Source: VGBV01 sp963780395
Lineage (GTDB): Bacteria > Actinomycetota > Thermoleophilia > Solirubrobacterales > 70-9
Reading direction: 5' to 3'
NCBI GenBank assembly: GCA_963780395.1
Contig: CAWABY010000006.1
Location: forward strand, 1 to 64,000
DNA: 64,000 bases
A program made the translations under genes and the position numbers. Below are positions 8,351 through 15,774 of the stretch, one piece after another. The first letter of the stretch is position 1. The number at the start of each line of letters is the position of its first letter. Below the pieces are notes generated by a model. That model saw only the letters and a list, made by a program, of their open reading frames with translations, did no database searches and had not been told where the DNA came from.

Positions 8351-8605
8351 CTAGGCGCCGCGGACCAGAATCGCGGCGAGCACGCTGATGAAGCCCAGGA
8401 GCATTCCGCCGCTGAGCTGGAGCATCAGATGACGAAGATCGTTGATTTCGCTCCGGAGGCCATTGATCTCGCCGCGGCCCGATGCGAGCCCTTCGTGAAG
8501 TTCCGACCGGAGGTCCCGAAGGTCCTGGTCGACACGCGCGAAGCCCGTCCGCATGCTCTCCGCGAGGTCGTCGAGGCGCTCTTCTGTCCAGGCTGCTCGC
8601 TCCAC
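8351..8605 (-). CDS. Small coiled-coil single-pass membrane protein (paralogue of 6472-6739)
   Basis: This 84-residue protein has a helical N-part (VERAAWTEERLDDLAESMRT, GFARVDQDLRDLRSELHEG), heptad-like EINGLRSEINDLRHLM, and a C-terminal membrane helix (LSGGMLLGFISVLAAILVRGA). GTG at 8605 is preferred over ATG at 8704: it aligns with the paralogue, has a TAGTCT box seven bases upstream, and avoids overlap with the divergent gene. Function is unknown. The organisation suggests a membrane-tethered coiled coil. Confidence 0.7.
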   Translation of the reverse strand: MERAAWTEERLDDLAESMRTGFARVDQDLRDLRSELHEGLASGRGEINGLRSEINDLRHLMLQLSGGMLLGFISVLAAILVRGA

Positions 8606-8612
8606 ACCGAGA

Positions 8613-8618
8613 AGACTA
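8613..8618 (-). promoter_or_regulatory. TAnnnT box of the second mini membrane gene
   Basis: TAGTCT lies seven bases before the GTG at 8605. Its position and the upstream GTTTCGCCA element are conserved with the 6747 promoter. Confidence 0.5.
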
Positions 8619-8687
8619 CGCACCGAAGCGCAAGCGTGGTCGGCGTCTGGTGGCGAAACACGCCCAAATCTGTAGCCTCGGCGCGCG

Positions 8688-9077
8688 ATGAGCGAGCCCA
8701 ACAAGCCGGATCTGGGGCAGCCCTCCTCATACCTGACGCTCGAGCAGGGGGCGCCCGTCTATTCATGCGATGGCAAATCCCTCGGCGAGGTCGAGGGGGT
8801 GCTCGCCGATCCCGAGGTCGACATCTTTGATGGCGTCATCCTCGACACCAGCGTCCTGCCCGGGGGGCATCGGTTCGTGGACGCCGATCAGGTCGAGGAG
8901 GTCTTCGAGCGCGGCCTGCTCCTGAAGCTGGACGCCGCGGCGGCCGAGCAGCTCCCCGAGCCCAAGGCCAACCCGGCCGCCATGGAGGCCGACCCGACCG
9001 AGGAGCCCGACTCGAAGCTCGAGCAGCGCCTGCACCGAGCGTGGGAGCTGCTGTCCGGCAAGGAGCCGAAGGGCTAG
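8688..9077 (+). CDS. PRC-barrel-like protein
   Basis: The 129-residue protein has a PRC-barrel-like beta domain (GAPVYSCDGKSLGEVEGVLA, then VDIFDGVILDTSVLPGGHRF, VDADQVEEVFERGLLLKL) and a helical acidic tail (SKLEQRLHRAWELLSGKEP). Such domains serve as ligand or protein interaction modules in cytosolic proteins; the role here is unknown. TAGCCT nine bases before the ATG suggests a leaderless transcript. It overlaps the next convergent gene by four bases. Confidence 0.8.
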   Translation: MSEPNKPDLGQPSSYLTLEQGAPVYSCDGKSLGEVEGVLADPEVDIFDGVILDTSVLPGGHRFVDADQVEEVFERGLLLKLDAAAAEQLPEPKANPAAMEADPTEEPDSKLEQRLHRAWELLSGKEPKG

Positions 9078-9670
9078 ACGGACTGTGCCGCGGCCTCCCG
9101 CGGCTGCGCCCCCTCGGGGCGGACGCAGAAGGAGCCCTCGCTGTAGCCCTGGGAGCCGATGCCCAGCGCCCAGTTGACCCGGGCGCGCAGGTTCTCGATC
9201 CCGGCCGCGAAGGTGAGCTCCACGATCTGGGGCTCGTCGAAGCGCTCGCGCAGCCGGGCGAAGAGCTCGTCGGGGACGTTGACCGGGGTGCGGCTGATCC
9301 CCTCCGCGTACTCCAGCACCAGCTTCTCGTCCTCGTCGAAGAGCTCGGAGTCGCGGAAGGACGGCATTGCGCGCAGCTGCTCCTCGCTGATCCCCTCGCC
9401 GCGGGCCAGCCAGGAGCCGTAGTCCATGCACCACTCGCAGCCGCAGACGGCGCCGGCCTTGAGCTCCGCCAGCAGCTTCAGCCGCTCCTCGACCTTGTCG
9501 CTGCGCCCGAACGCGAGCTCGAACATGCTGTAGCCGCGCTGCAGGGACGGGTGGTGGGACTGGATCGCGACCGGCTCGGGGACCCGGTCGCCGCCGGCCT
9601 TGCGCTTTGCGATCCGCCACGTCAGGCGGGTCAGCGGGTTGGGCTTTTGGGGTGGGTCAATGCGTGACAT
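9074..9670 (-). CDS. Carboxymuconolactone decarboxylase (AhpD-like) family protein
   Basis: This 198-residue all-helical protein has the AhpD-type redox motif CEWCMDYGSWLA (CxxC) after KLLAELKAGAVCG, and a C-terminal EPQIVELTFAAGIENLRARV helix typical of CMD proteins. It is likely a thiol-dependent peroxidase partner or decarboxylase-fold enzyme in the cytosol. It is the last gene of a TetR/membrane protein/CMD operon and starts just after the membrane gene stop, with AAGGAGG inside the end of that gene. Confidence 0.85.
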   Translation of the reverse strand: MSRIDPPQKPNPLTRLTWRIAKRKAGGDRVPEPVAIQSHHPSLQRGYSMFELAFGRSDKVEERLKLLAELKAGAVCGCEWCMDYGSWLARGEGISEEQLRAMPSFRDSELFDEDEKLVLEYAEGISRTPVNVPDELFARLRERFDEPQIVELTFAAGIENLRARVNWALGIGSQGYSEGSFCVRPEGAQPREAAAQSV

Positions 9671-9671
9671 C

Positions 9672-10142
9672 TCATGCCTCCTTGGGGGTCGCTTGCGTCG
9701 GCGCCGGGGCGGGCGCCGGGTCCTGGCGGGAGCCGCTGGCGAGGTAGAGGATCGCCAGCGGCAGCAGGCTCTGGAGCACGAGGCCGCCGAAGCTGACGAT
9801 GTTGTCGCCGGTCGAGTAGCTCTCGAAGGTGGTGCCGTGGTAGATCGTGTGCGGCAGCGAGCCGACGAAGAGCGAGATCGCGGCGGCCTGGACCAGTCGG
9901 CGGTCCATCCAGGCGGCGGCGAGCCCCGCCAGCACCGCCAAGCCCAGGCCGGCCGAGCCGAAATCGCGCAGCAGGTGCTCGTTGTAGGGCGGCAGCGCCG
10001 AGACCCAGGCCGAGGGGCCGGTGGGGAAGTCGTCGTAGAAGCCTCGGGGCGAGATCAGGATCATCGCCGCGACCAGGCCGATGATCACGGCCAGGTAGAT
10101 GAGGCCGATGCGGATCGCCGTCGCGTGCCGTTCAATCTTCAT
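9672..10142 (-). CDS. Four-helix integral membrane protein
   Basis: This 156-residue protein has hydrophobic segments near residues 12-31, 64-80, 85-100 and 118-135, and a Pro/Ala-rich tail. The central SLPHTIYHGTTFESYSTGDN has conserved-looking His residues. I do not recognise a named family. It overlaps the TetR gene by 11 bases (ATG inside its last codons, after AGGAAAGGACG), so it is probably cotranscribed and regulated by that TetR. Confidence 0.75.
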   Translation of the reverse strand: MKIERHATAIRIGLIYLAVIIGLVAAMILISPRGFYDDFPTGPSAWVSALPPYNEHLLRDFGSAGLGLAVLAGLAAAWMDRRLVQAAAISLFVGSLPHTIYHGTTFESYSTGDNIVSFGGLVLQSLLPLAILYLASGSRQDPAPAPAPTQATPKEA

Positions 10143-10806
10143 CTCGTCCGGTCCTTTCTCTCCTGGTTGGCGGTGCCTCGGCGAGCGCCATCGCGGCGTC
10201 GACGACGGCGTCGATGAAGCGGTCCTCGCCCACGCCAGCCGGTTGGCGCCCGAAGACGTCGTACTCGACGCTGTAGCCCAGCAGCGCGCCGACCATGACG
10301 ACCGCGACGGCCTCGACGTCGCAGTCTGGGAACTCCCCGGCGGCGACCTTGAGGCTGATGAAGCCGATCACCTCCTCGTAGGAGCGGTCCACCACCCGCT
10401 CGCGATAGCGGCCCTTGAGGTCCGGGAAGCGGTCGCCCTCGGTCATCACGATCCGGCGCAGGGCTCGCTCGCGGACGAGGGTCTGCATGCCGAAGCGGGC
10501 GAGCAGGGTGAGCTCGGCGCGCAGGTCGCCGAGCGGCATCAGCTCGATCGCTGAGTGCAGCGCCTCGACCTCGGCGACGTGGCGCTCGAAGGCGGCCTCG
10601 AGCACGGCCTCCTTGCTGGGGAAGTGCTTGTAGAGGGCCCCGGCGCGGGGCGTGAGCCCGGCGGCGCGCTCGAGCTCGCCGACGGTGGTGCCCTTGAAGC
10701 CGCGGTCTGAGAAGAGGGTGATGCCGGCTTCGACGATGCGCTCGGGGGTCGAGCGCGCCGGCTCGGCGCCGTCCGTGTGGGTGCCGTTGTCAGCGCCTGG
10801 TTCCAC
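10132..10806 (-). CDS. TetR/AcrR-family transcriptional regulator
   Basis: The 224-residue protein has an N-terminal helix-turn-helix (TPERIVEAGITLFSDRGFKG, TTVGELERAAGLTPRAGALY, KHFPSKEAVLEAAF) and a C-terminal TetR ligand domain. It is the first gene of a three-gene operon with the membrane protein and CMD protein. The GTG start lies two bases from a perfect inverted repeat (10808-10827), which suggests autoregulation. Confidence 0.9.
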   Translation of the reverse strand: MEPGADNGTHTDGAEPARSTPERIVEAGITLFSDRGFKGTTVGELERAAGLTPRAGALYKHFPSKEAVLEAAFERHVAEVEALHSAIELMPLGDLRAELTLLARFGMQTLVRERALRRIVMTEGDRFPDLKGRYRERVVDRSYEEVIGFISLKVAAGEFPDCDVEAVAVVMVGALLGYSVEYDVFGRQPAGVGEDRFIDAVVDAAMALAEAPPTRRERTGRDED

Positions 10807-10807
10807 T

Positions 10808-10827
10808 TGGTAAGCAACTGATTACCA
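10808..10827. promoter_or_regulatory. Inverted repeat, candidate operator of the adjacent TetR
   Basis: TGGTAA and TTACCA form perfect six-base arms around an eight-base centre, immediately upstream of the TetR GTG. Confidence 0.6.
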
Positions 10828-10898
10828 TAATTCGGCCCCGAAAGGTTTGCGGGTTTCTACGGATTCGCAAGTTGCACCAATGTCCGAACCTTTGCGTA

Positions 10899-11078
10899 AT
10901 GCCACGTATGAGGCTGAGCAGAGCGCGAAGCCGGCTCGAGTGCCCGAGCTGCCGCGTGCAGGCCTGGAAGGGCAAGGTCACGTCGTGTCCCAACTGCGGC
11001 CACGCCTACGTGATCCCGGTGAAGCAGCTACTTGCCGGCAGCCCGGGCCTTCAGGTGGCCCAGCAGCGGCTCGACTGA
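10899..11078 (+). CDS. Small zinc-ribbon protein
   Basis: A 59-residue basic protein with two Cys pairs (LECPSCRVQAWKG and TSCPNCGHAYVIP) that could hold one zinc, followed by PVKQLLAG. Starts at 10899 or 10908 are possible; both lack a clear ribosome site. Its 3' end runs 51 bases into the end of the convergent M32 peptidase, so the two transcripts would be antisense there. Function is unknown; nucleic-acid or protein binding is usual for such ribbons. Confidence 0.55.
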   Translation: MPRMRLSRARSRLECPSCRVQAWKGKVTSCPNCGHAYVIPVKQLLAGSPGLQVAQQRLD

Positions 11079-12545
11079 GAGCTCCCCGCACCCAGCCCGC
11101 TCCAGGATCTGGGCGGGCGAGAGCCTGCGCCCGTGGCGGTGGACCCGGTCGCGCAGCCACTCGCCGAGCGGGGCCAGCTCGCCTGCGGCGATCTGGGCGT
11201 CGAGGTCGGGCAGGTCGCGCGCCGCCGCCTCCCAGAGCTGCCCGGCGATCACGTTGCCGAGGCTGTAGGTGGGGAAGTAGCCGAAGGCCCCGCCCGACCA
11301 GTGCACGTCCTGGAGCACGCCGCGGGCGTCGTCGGGGACATCGAGGCCGAGGTAGTCGCGGTAGCGTGCGTTCCAGGCCGCGGGCAGCTCTGACAGCTCC
11401 AGCTTGCCGTCGAAGATCTCCAGCTCCAGCTCGAAGCGGATCAGGATGTGCAGGTTGTAGGTGACCTCGTCGGCCTCGATCCGGATCAGCGATCGCTCGA
11501 CGCGGTTCGCCGTGCGCTCGAGCTCGTCCAGCTGGAGGCCGCCGAGCTGGGCGGGGAAGCGCTGGCGCAGCCTCGGCAGCAGGTGGCCCAGGTAGGGGCG
11601 CCCGCGCGCGACCCAGTTCTCCCAGAGGCGGCTCTGGGACTCGTGCAGCCCCAGCGAGCGCGGTTTCTCCAACGGAGTACGGGCCAGGGCCGGGTCCTGG
11701 CCGGCCTCGTAGAGCCCGTGGCCGGCCTCGTGCATGGCGCTGAACAGCGCCATCCCCAGGTTGTCCTCGTCGTAGCGCGTGGTCAGCCGCACGTCGCCGC
11801 GGCCGATCGTGATCGCGAAGGGGTGGTCGGTGGGGTCGATCCGCCAACCGCCCTCGGGGAAGGGAAGCTCGCCGACCATCTCGGCGATCAGCTCACGCTG
11901 GGCGGTCTCGTCGAACTCGCCGCGAAGGACGTCGCCGCCGTTCGCCCCGGTGGCCTCGGCCACGAGGGGCACCAAGCCCTCGCGCAGCTCGCCCAGCAGC
12001 GTGCGCATCTGCTCGGTCGTCATCTCGGGCTCGTACTCGTCCAGCAGGGGGTCGTATGGATGGCTGAAGCCCGGAAAGCCCTGGTAGCAGTCGGCGTAGC
12101 GGCGGGTCAGCTCGACGTTCCGTTGCAGGTGCGGCAGCAGGATCGAGTAGTCGGATGCGCTCCGCGCCTCGACCCACGCCTGCTCGCCCGCCGATCCGGC
12201 CCGCGCCATCTCGGCTCGGAGCTCGGAGGGCACGCGGCGGGCCTTGGCCCAGTCGCGGCTGACGACGCGGACCAGGTCGGCGTTGATGCCGTGTTCCGAT
12301 GCTTCGCCGGGCTCGGCCTCGCCGACCTCCGCGCCCGCGGCATCGAGCAGCCTCCCGACCTCGTCGTCGCAGAACATCTCGTGGCGGACCTTGGCCAGCG
12401 TCGCGAGCTGCTCCGAGCGGGCCTCGCCGCCAGCCGGCGGCATCATCGTGCGCTCGTCCCACGCCAGCAGCGCCGCGGCCCGGCTGAGGTCGCCGATCTC
12501 GCCCAGACGCCCCCGCAGGTCCTCGATCGCGCTCACAGTTGCCAC
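11028..12545 (-). CDS. M32-family metallocarboxypeptidase
   Basis: About 505 residues, the usual M32 length. Zinc and catalytic residues lie in SAMHEAGHGLYEAGQD (HExxH), with the third-ligand region LGLHESQSRLWENWV downstream. The C-terminus has the family segment GAFGYFPTYSLGNVIAGQ. It would remove C-terminal residues from peptides in the cytosol using zinc or another divalent metal. The frame is open much further upstream, but GTG at 12545 has TAGGGT eight bases before it; GTG at 12536 is the alternative. A 104-base copy of its 5' end lies upstream at 13121-13223. Confidence 0.92.
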   Translation of the reverse strand: MATVSAIEDLRGRLGEIGDLSRAAALLAWDERTMMPPAGGEARSEQLATLAKVRHEMFCDDEVGRLLDAAGAEVGEAEPGEASEHGINADLVRVVSRDWAKARRVPSELRAEMARAGSAGEQAWVEARSASDYSILLPHLQRNVELTRRYADCYQGFPGFSHPYDPLLDEYEPEMTTEQMRTLLGELREGLVPLVAEATGANGGDVLRGEFDETAQRELIAEMVGELPFPEGGWRIDPTDHPFAITIGRGDVRLTTRYDEDNLGMALFSAMHEAGHGLYEAGQDPALARTPLEKPRSLGLHESQSRLWENWVARGRPYLGHLLPRLRQRFPAQLGGLQLDELERTANRVERSLIRIEADEVTYNLHILIRFELELEIFDGKLELSELPAAWNARYRDYLGLDVPDDARGVLQDVHWSGGAFGYFPTYSLGNVIAGQLWEAAARDLPDLDAQIAAGELAPLGEWLRDRVHRHGRRLSPAQILERAGCGELSVEPLLGHLKARAAGK

Positions 12546-12553
12546 CCCGCGAG

Positions 12554-12559
12554 ACCCTA
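12554..12559 (-). promoter_or_regulatory. TAnnnT box for the M32 peptidase
   Basis: TAGGGT lies eight bases before GTG at 12545 and overlaps the stop codon of the upstream SRPBCC gene. Confidence 0.45.
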
Positions 12560-13060
12560 CGTGGCGGGGGGTGGTGGAGGGCCCTCGGCGGCGACCCGCG
12601 CCAGGCCCTCGAGCCAGCGCTGATGGAAGCGCACCATCAGCGGCTTCATCACCGGCTTGGCGAGGGCGACCATCCCGCCCTTCTGGGTCTCCTCGGTGCG
12701 GACGAAGGTGCCGCCGTCGCGCGCGCTCAGCACCCAGCCGTGGTGCCCGCTGGCGCCCAGCTCCTTCGCCGACCAGGCGATGCGCTCGAAGGGGCTGTAC
12801 TCGACGATCTCCGACTGCACGAACACGCCGAAGGTGAACCAACGGAAGCGGGAACCCGGCTTCACCTCCGGCCAGGCGCCTTCGAGGTGCTTGACCAGGC
12901 GCGCGTTGCCGTAGTAGCTCGGCCACAGGTCGGGCCGGGTGAGCCAGGCCCAGACGCGGTCGGGCTCGGCCGCGATCTGCAGCTCGTTGACCGCGAGGAA
13001 GCTCGAGACCTCGGGCCGGTGCGCCTCGGGCCAGCTGATGACGCTATCGGCGTCGCTCAC
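12557..13060 (-). CDS. SRPBCC-family (START-like) protein
   Basis: The 167-residue protein has the helix-grip signature: AVNELQIAAEPDRVWAWLTR at the front, VKPGSRFRWFTFGVFVQSEI in the middle, and a long C-terminal helix (KPVMKPLMVRFHQRWLEGLA). These domains bind hydrophobic ligands in a deep cavity; the ligand is unknown. GTG at 13060 is chosen because TAGCGT lies seven bases before it. The gene stands between a duplicated 5' piece of the M32 gene and the intact M32 gene. Confidence 0.85.
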   Translation of the reverse strand: MSDADSVISWPEAHRPEVSSFLAVNELQIAAEPDRVWAWLTRPDLWPSYYGNARLVKHLEGAWPEVKPGSRFRWFTFGVFVQSEIVEYSPFERIAWSAKELGASGHHGWVLSARDGGTFVRTEETQKGGMVALAKPVMKPLMVRFHQRWLEGLARVAAEGPPPPPAT

Positions 13061-13067
13061 GCGACGC

Positions 13068-13073
13068 ACGCTA
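13068..13073 (-). promoter_or_regulatory. TAnnnT box for the SRPBCC gene
   Basis: TAGCGT ends seven bases before the GTG at 13060, with no Shine-Dalgarno. Confidence 0.5.
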
Positions 13074-13120
13074 TTTCAACCCCGGCGCGCCCGGCGGGCG
13101 CTAGCGCCGCTCGGTCTCCC

Positions 13121-13223
13121 GCCGGCGGCATCATCGTGCGCTCGTCCCAGGCCAGCAGCGCCCGGCACGGCTGAGGTCGCCGATCTCGCCCAGGCGGGCC
13201 CGCAGGTCCTCGATCGCGCTCAC
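13121..13223 (-). pseudogene. Duplicated 5' fragment of the M32 peptidase gene
   Basis: These 103 bases match 12433-12536 with about five mismatches and one single-base gap. They encode VSAIEDLRARLGEIGDLSRA and then, after the one-base shift, LLAWDERTMMPPAG. The fragment starts at a GTG with its own TAGGCT box six bases upstream, and loses similarity just after the MMPPAG codons. It cannot make a peptidase. It marks a past duplication around the SRPBCC gene. Confidence 0.8.
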
Positions 13224-13318
13224 GGCCTGAGCCTACGAGAGCGCAGCCCTGAATCGCTCGGCCCTGGTGGCGCAAGTCCCGGGGCCGAGACGTCAGTCGT
13301 TCAGGGTCCCGGCGGGGG

Positions 13319-13702
13319 TTAGCGCCTGTCGCGCTCTGTGTCGACGTCCTCGCGGGCGACTGAATCGTCGCGATCCACGACTTCGTCGCGATCGACCCGG
13401 TCGCGGTCGAGGTCATCGCGATCGACCCGGTCGTCGCGATCGACCCGGTCGTCGGTGTCCAGGTCGGGGTCGACTTCCTCTGCGCGCTCTTGGTGAAGGC
13501 TCGCGCTCTCGCGCTCGCGCTCTGCCTTGGCGGCCAGCTCATCGGCCTTGCGGTCATGCTCGCTGGCGATTGAGCGATGGCCCTCTGCCTGGGCGCCCAG
13601 GGCCTCGCGGCGCTCAGCCTCCTTCACCTGGCGCCTGCGGTTGCCCAGATAGAGCAGGTAGGCGATGACCAGCACTGCGACGATTATCAGGATGATCTCC
13701 AT
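13319..13702 (-). CDS. Membrane-anchored coiled-coil protein with Asp-Arg repeat tail
   Basis: A 127-residue protein with an N-terminal membrane helix (MEIILIIVAVLVIAYLLYLG), a charged coiled coil (QVKEAERREALGAQAEGHRS, ADELAAKAERERESASLHQE) and a tail of repeated VDRDD/DRD units (about residues 86-115). The tail mixes Asp and Arg so evenly that it is probably disordered or a charged single helix. GGAGAG lies before the ATG. I do not recognise a family. It may tether something to the inner face of the membrane. Confidence 0.7.
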   Translation of the reverse strand: MEIILIIVAVLVIAYLLYLGNRRRQVKEAERREALGAQAEGHRSIASEHDRKADELAAKAERERESASLHQERAEEVDPDLDTDDRVDRDDRVDRDDLDRDRVDRDEVVDRDDSVAREDVDTERDRR

Positions 13703-13721
13703 GGCTCTCCAGCCTTCCTTG

Positions 13722-13793
13722 CTACTTGATCCGTAGGTTGACGTCCAGCAGGACGAGCGGCCACAGCAGGATCGCCAGGATCGCTGAAAGCAC
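13722..13793 (-). other. Possible 23-residue hydrophobic peptide
   Basis: The frame that follows the rhodanese stop encodes a hydrophobic stretch, VLSAILAILLWPLVLLDVNL, before a stop. The only usable start is a GTG at 13793 with no ribosome site. It may be a tiny membrane peptide, a remnant, or chance. Confidence 0.25.
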
Positions 13794-13862
13794 CGCCTCG
13801 ACCGTCGTCGATGTCTTGAGACTGCCCCGCCTGGGGTGACCCCAAACCCGAACGGCCGAGAG

Positions 13863-15272
13863 CTAGCCGGAGCTTCCGGCCTCGATCGGGCGGCCCTGGC
13901 GCTCCCAGGTGCCGACGCCGCCGTTGGCGACGTGCAGGACGCGCTCGAAGCCCTCGCGCTGCAGCAGCGATGCGGCGAGGCCGCTGCGCTTGCCGCCGCT
14001 GCAGACGGCGGCGATTGTGCCGTCGCGGGGCAGCTCGCCGCTGCGCTCCGGCAGCTCGCCGAAGGGGATGTGGACCGAACCCGGGATGTGGCCACGCCCG
14101 AACTCGTCGGCGTCGCGCACGTCGAGGACGATGATGTTCGGGTGGGCGGGGCTCCCGTTGGCGGGGCCGTCCAGGCGCTCGGCCAGCTCGTCCGGGTCGA
14201 TCATCTCGATCCGGCTCACCGGGCGGCCCTCCGAGCGCCAGGCGGTCATGCCGCCGTGCAGGTAGCCGCGGACCGGCAGCCCGACCGAGGCGAGCTGCTC
14301 GGCGGCGTCCAGCTCGTAGCCGTCGGATGCCGCGACCACGATCAGCTCCTGGTCGGCGGGGACGACGCGGCCGACCTTGGTCGCGAAGCCGGTCTCGTAC
14401 GCCGAGGCGCTGATCGCGCCGGCGATGTGCGCCTCGTCGAACTGCTCGTTGGTACGGGCGTCGATCAGGACCGCGCCCTCGGCGATGGCCACCTCGACCG
14501 CGCGAGGGGTCAGCGGAGCCGGGTTGCCGAGCTGCTCCAGCAACGGGCCGCGGTTGAGGCCGACGATGCGCTCGACGTTCGGGGGCTTGCTACCGATCGA
14601 GCCGACGGCGTCCTCGACGAACGCGTCGGAGTCGGTGAACTCGAGCGCGCGGTTGTGGGCGCGCTCGAAGCCGATCGTCGAGGAGGTCTTGTGGTCCAGC
14701 CCGGCGCTGCCGCAGAGCGAGCCGCCCAGGTGCCCGGGCCAGACCTCGACCTCGTCGCCGAGCGTCATCAGCCGCTCGTGCAGCGAGCGGTAGATCTCGG
14801 CCGCGCCCTCGCGCGGCTCGACCGCGAGGTCGGGGCGGGCGACGTCGCCGACGAACAGCGAGTCGCCGCTCAGCAGCGCCCAGGGCTCCCCGCCGCGCCC
14901 CTCGTCGCGGAGCAGGAACGAGGTGTGCTCGGGCCGGTGGCCGGGGGTGTGCACGGCCTCGACCTGCACGGATCCCAGCGTCAGCTTCCAGCCGTCGGCG
15001 AAGCCCTCGTGCGGGTACTCGGCGCCTGCCAGCTCGTTGACGTGGATCGTGGCGCCGGTCGCGGCTGCGAGCCGGCCGTGGCCGCTGACGTGGTCGGCGT
15101 GGTTGTGGGTCTCGAGGATGTGCTCGATGCGAACGCCGTGGATGCGGCTCAGGTGCAGGTAGGGCCCGATGTCCCACTGCGGGTCGATCACCGCCGCGAC
15201 GCCCTCCCGGGGGTCGCCGAGCAGATACGACGCGCAACCGAGGTCCTCGTTGACGATCTGGCGAAACAGCAC
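13863..15272 (-). CDS. Metallo-beta-lactamase fold protein with two rhodanese domains
   Basis: The 469-residue protein has an N-terminal MBL domain (residues 1-240) with the metal motif LETHNHADHVSGHG, later HTPGHRPEHTSF and LLSGDSLFVGDVARPD, like persulfide dioxygenases. Two rhodanese domains follow. The first (about 260-360) has VVAASDGYE where the catalytic Cys loop should be, so it is probably inactive. The second (about 370-460) has VCSGGKRSG with the Cys. It likely oxidises or transfers sulfane sulfur. A good AAAGGAG site precedes the GTG. It is divergent from a deazaflavin-type oxidoreductase gene. Confidence 0.9.
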   Translation of the reverse strand: MLFRQIVNEDLGCASYLLGDPREGVAAVIDPQWDIGPYLHLSRIHGVRIEHILETHNHADHVSGHGRLAAATGATIHVNELAGAEYPHEGFADGWKLTLGSVQVEAVHTPGHRPEHTSFLLRDEGRGGEPWALLSGDSLFVGDVARPDLAVEPREGAAEIYRSLHERLMTLGDEVEVWPGHLGGSLCGSAGLDHKTSSTIGFERAHNRALEFTDSDAFVEDAVGSIGSKPPNVERIVGLNRGPLLEQLGNPAPLTPRAVEVAIAEGAVLIDARTNEQFDEAHIAGAISASAYETGFATKVGRVVPADQELIVVAASDGYELDAAEQLASVGLPVRGYLHGGMTAWRSEGRPVSRIEMIDPDELAERLDGPANGSPAHPNIIVLDVRDADEFGRGHIPGSVHIPFGELPERSGELPRDGTIAAVCSGGKRSGLAASLLQREGFERVLHVANGGVGTWERQGRPIEAGSSG

Positions 15273-15324
15273 CGCGACTCCTTTCCGGCCTGCTGCAAGC
15301 TACACCGGAGTAGGGTGGGAAAGG

Positions 15325-15774
15325 ATGACGGCGGTCACCTACAAGAAGCCTGGCTGGTTCACCAAGCATGTCTTCAACCCGGCGGTGGCGCTAGCGAGCC
15401 GGCTCGGGATCAGCATGGCGGGGTCGCGGCGGCTGACCGTGCTGGGGCGCAAATCGGGCAAGCCGCACTCGACCCCTGTCAACCCGCTGGAGATCGACGG
15501 CGTCACATACCTGGTCGCGCCCCGCGGCAACACCCAATGGGTGCGCAACCTGCGCGCGGCGGGCGAGGGCGAGCTGCACCACGGCCGCGAGGCGACCCGC
15601 TTCCACGGCGAGGAGATAGCCGACGCCGACAAGCTGCCGATCCTGAAGACCTACCTGGACAAGTGGGCCTGGGAGGTCGGCGCCTTTTTCGAGTTGGAGA
15701 AGAACCCCTCGGACGCCGAGATCCAGCGCATCGCTCCCGACCACCCCGTCTTCCGCATCAACCTCAGCGACTGA
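15325..15774 (+). CDS. Deazaflavin (F420)-dependent nitroreductase-family protein
   Basis: This 149-residue protein has the Ddn-like layout: N-terminal helix (AVTYKKPGWFTKHVFNPAVA), RRLTVLGRKSGKPHSTPVNP, VDGxxYLVAPRGNTQWVRNL (here IDGVTYLVAPRG) and a helical C-end. Family members bind F420 or related flavins and reduce quinones or nitro compounds. The ATG follows GGGAAAGG. Its 3' end abuts a second member of the broad family on the other strand. Confidence 0.88.
   Translation: MTAVTYKKPGWFTKHVFNPAVALASRLGISMAGSRRLTVLGRKSGKPHSTPVNPLEIDGVTYLVAPRGNTQWVRNLRAAGEGELHHGREATRFHGEEIADADKLPILKTYLDKWAWEVGAFFELEKNPSDAEIQRIAPDHPVFRINLSD

Noticed and set aside
11028..12926. 632-codon version of the M32 peptidase
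   Set aside because: The extra N-terminal 127 codons overlap the SRPBCC gene in another frame; GTG at 12545 gives the usual M32 start.
13350..13460. Tandem DNA repeats near the DRD codons as a CRISPR or minisatellite
   Set aside because: They are short codon-level repeats in a coding frame, with no spacer structure.
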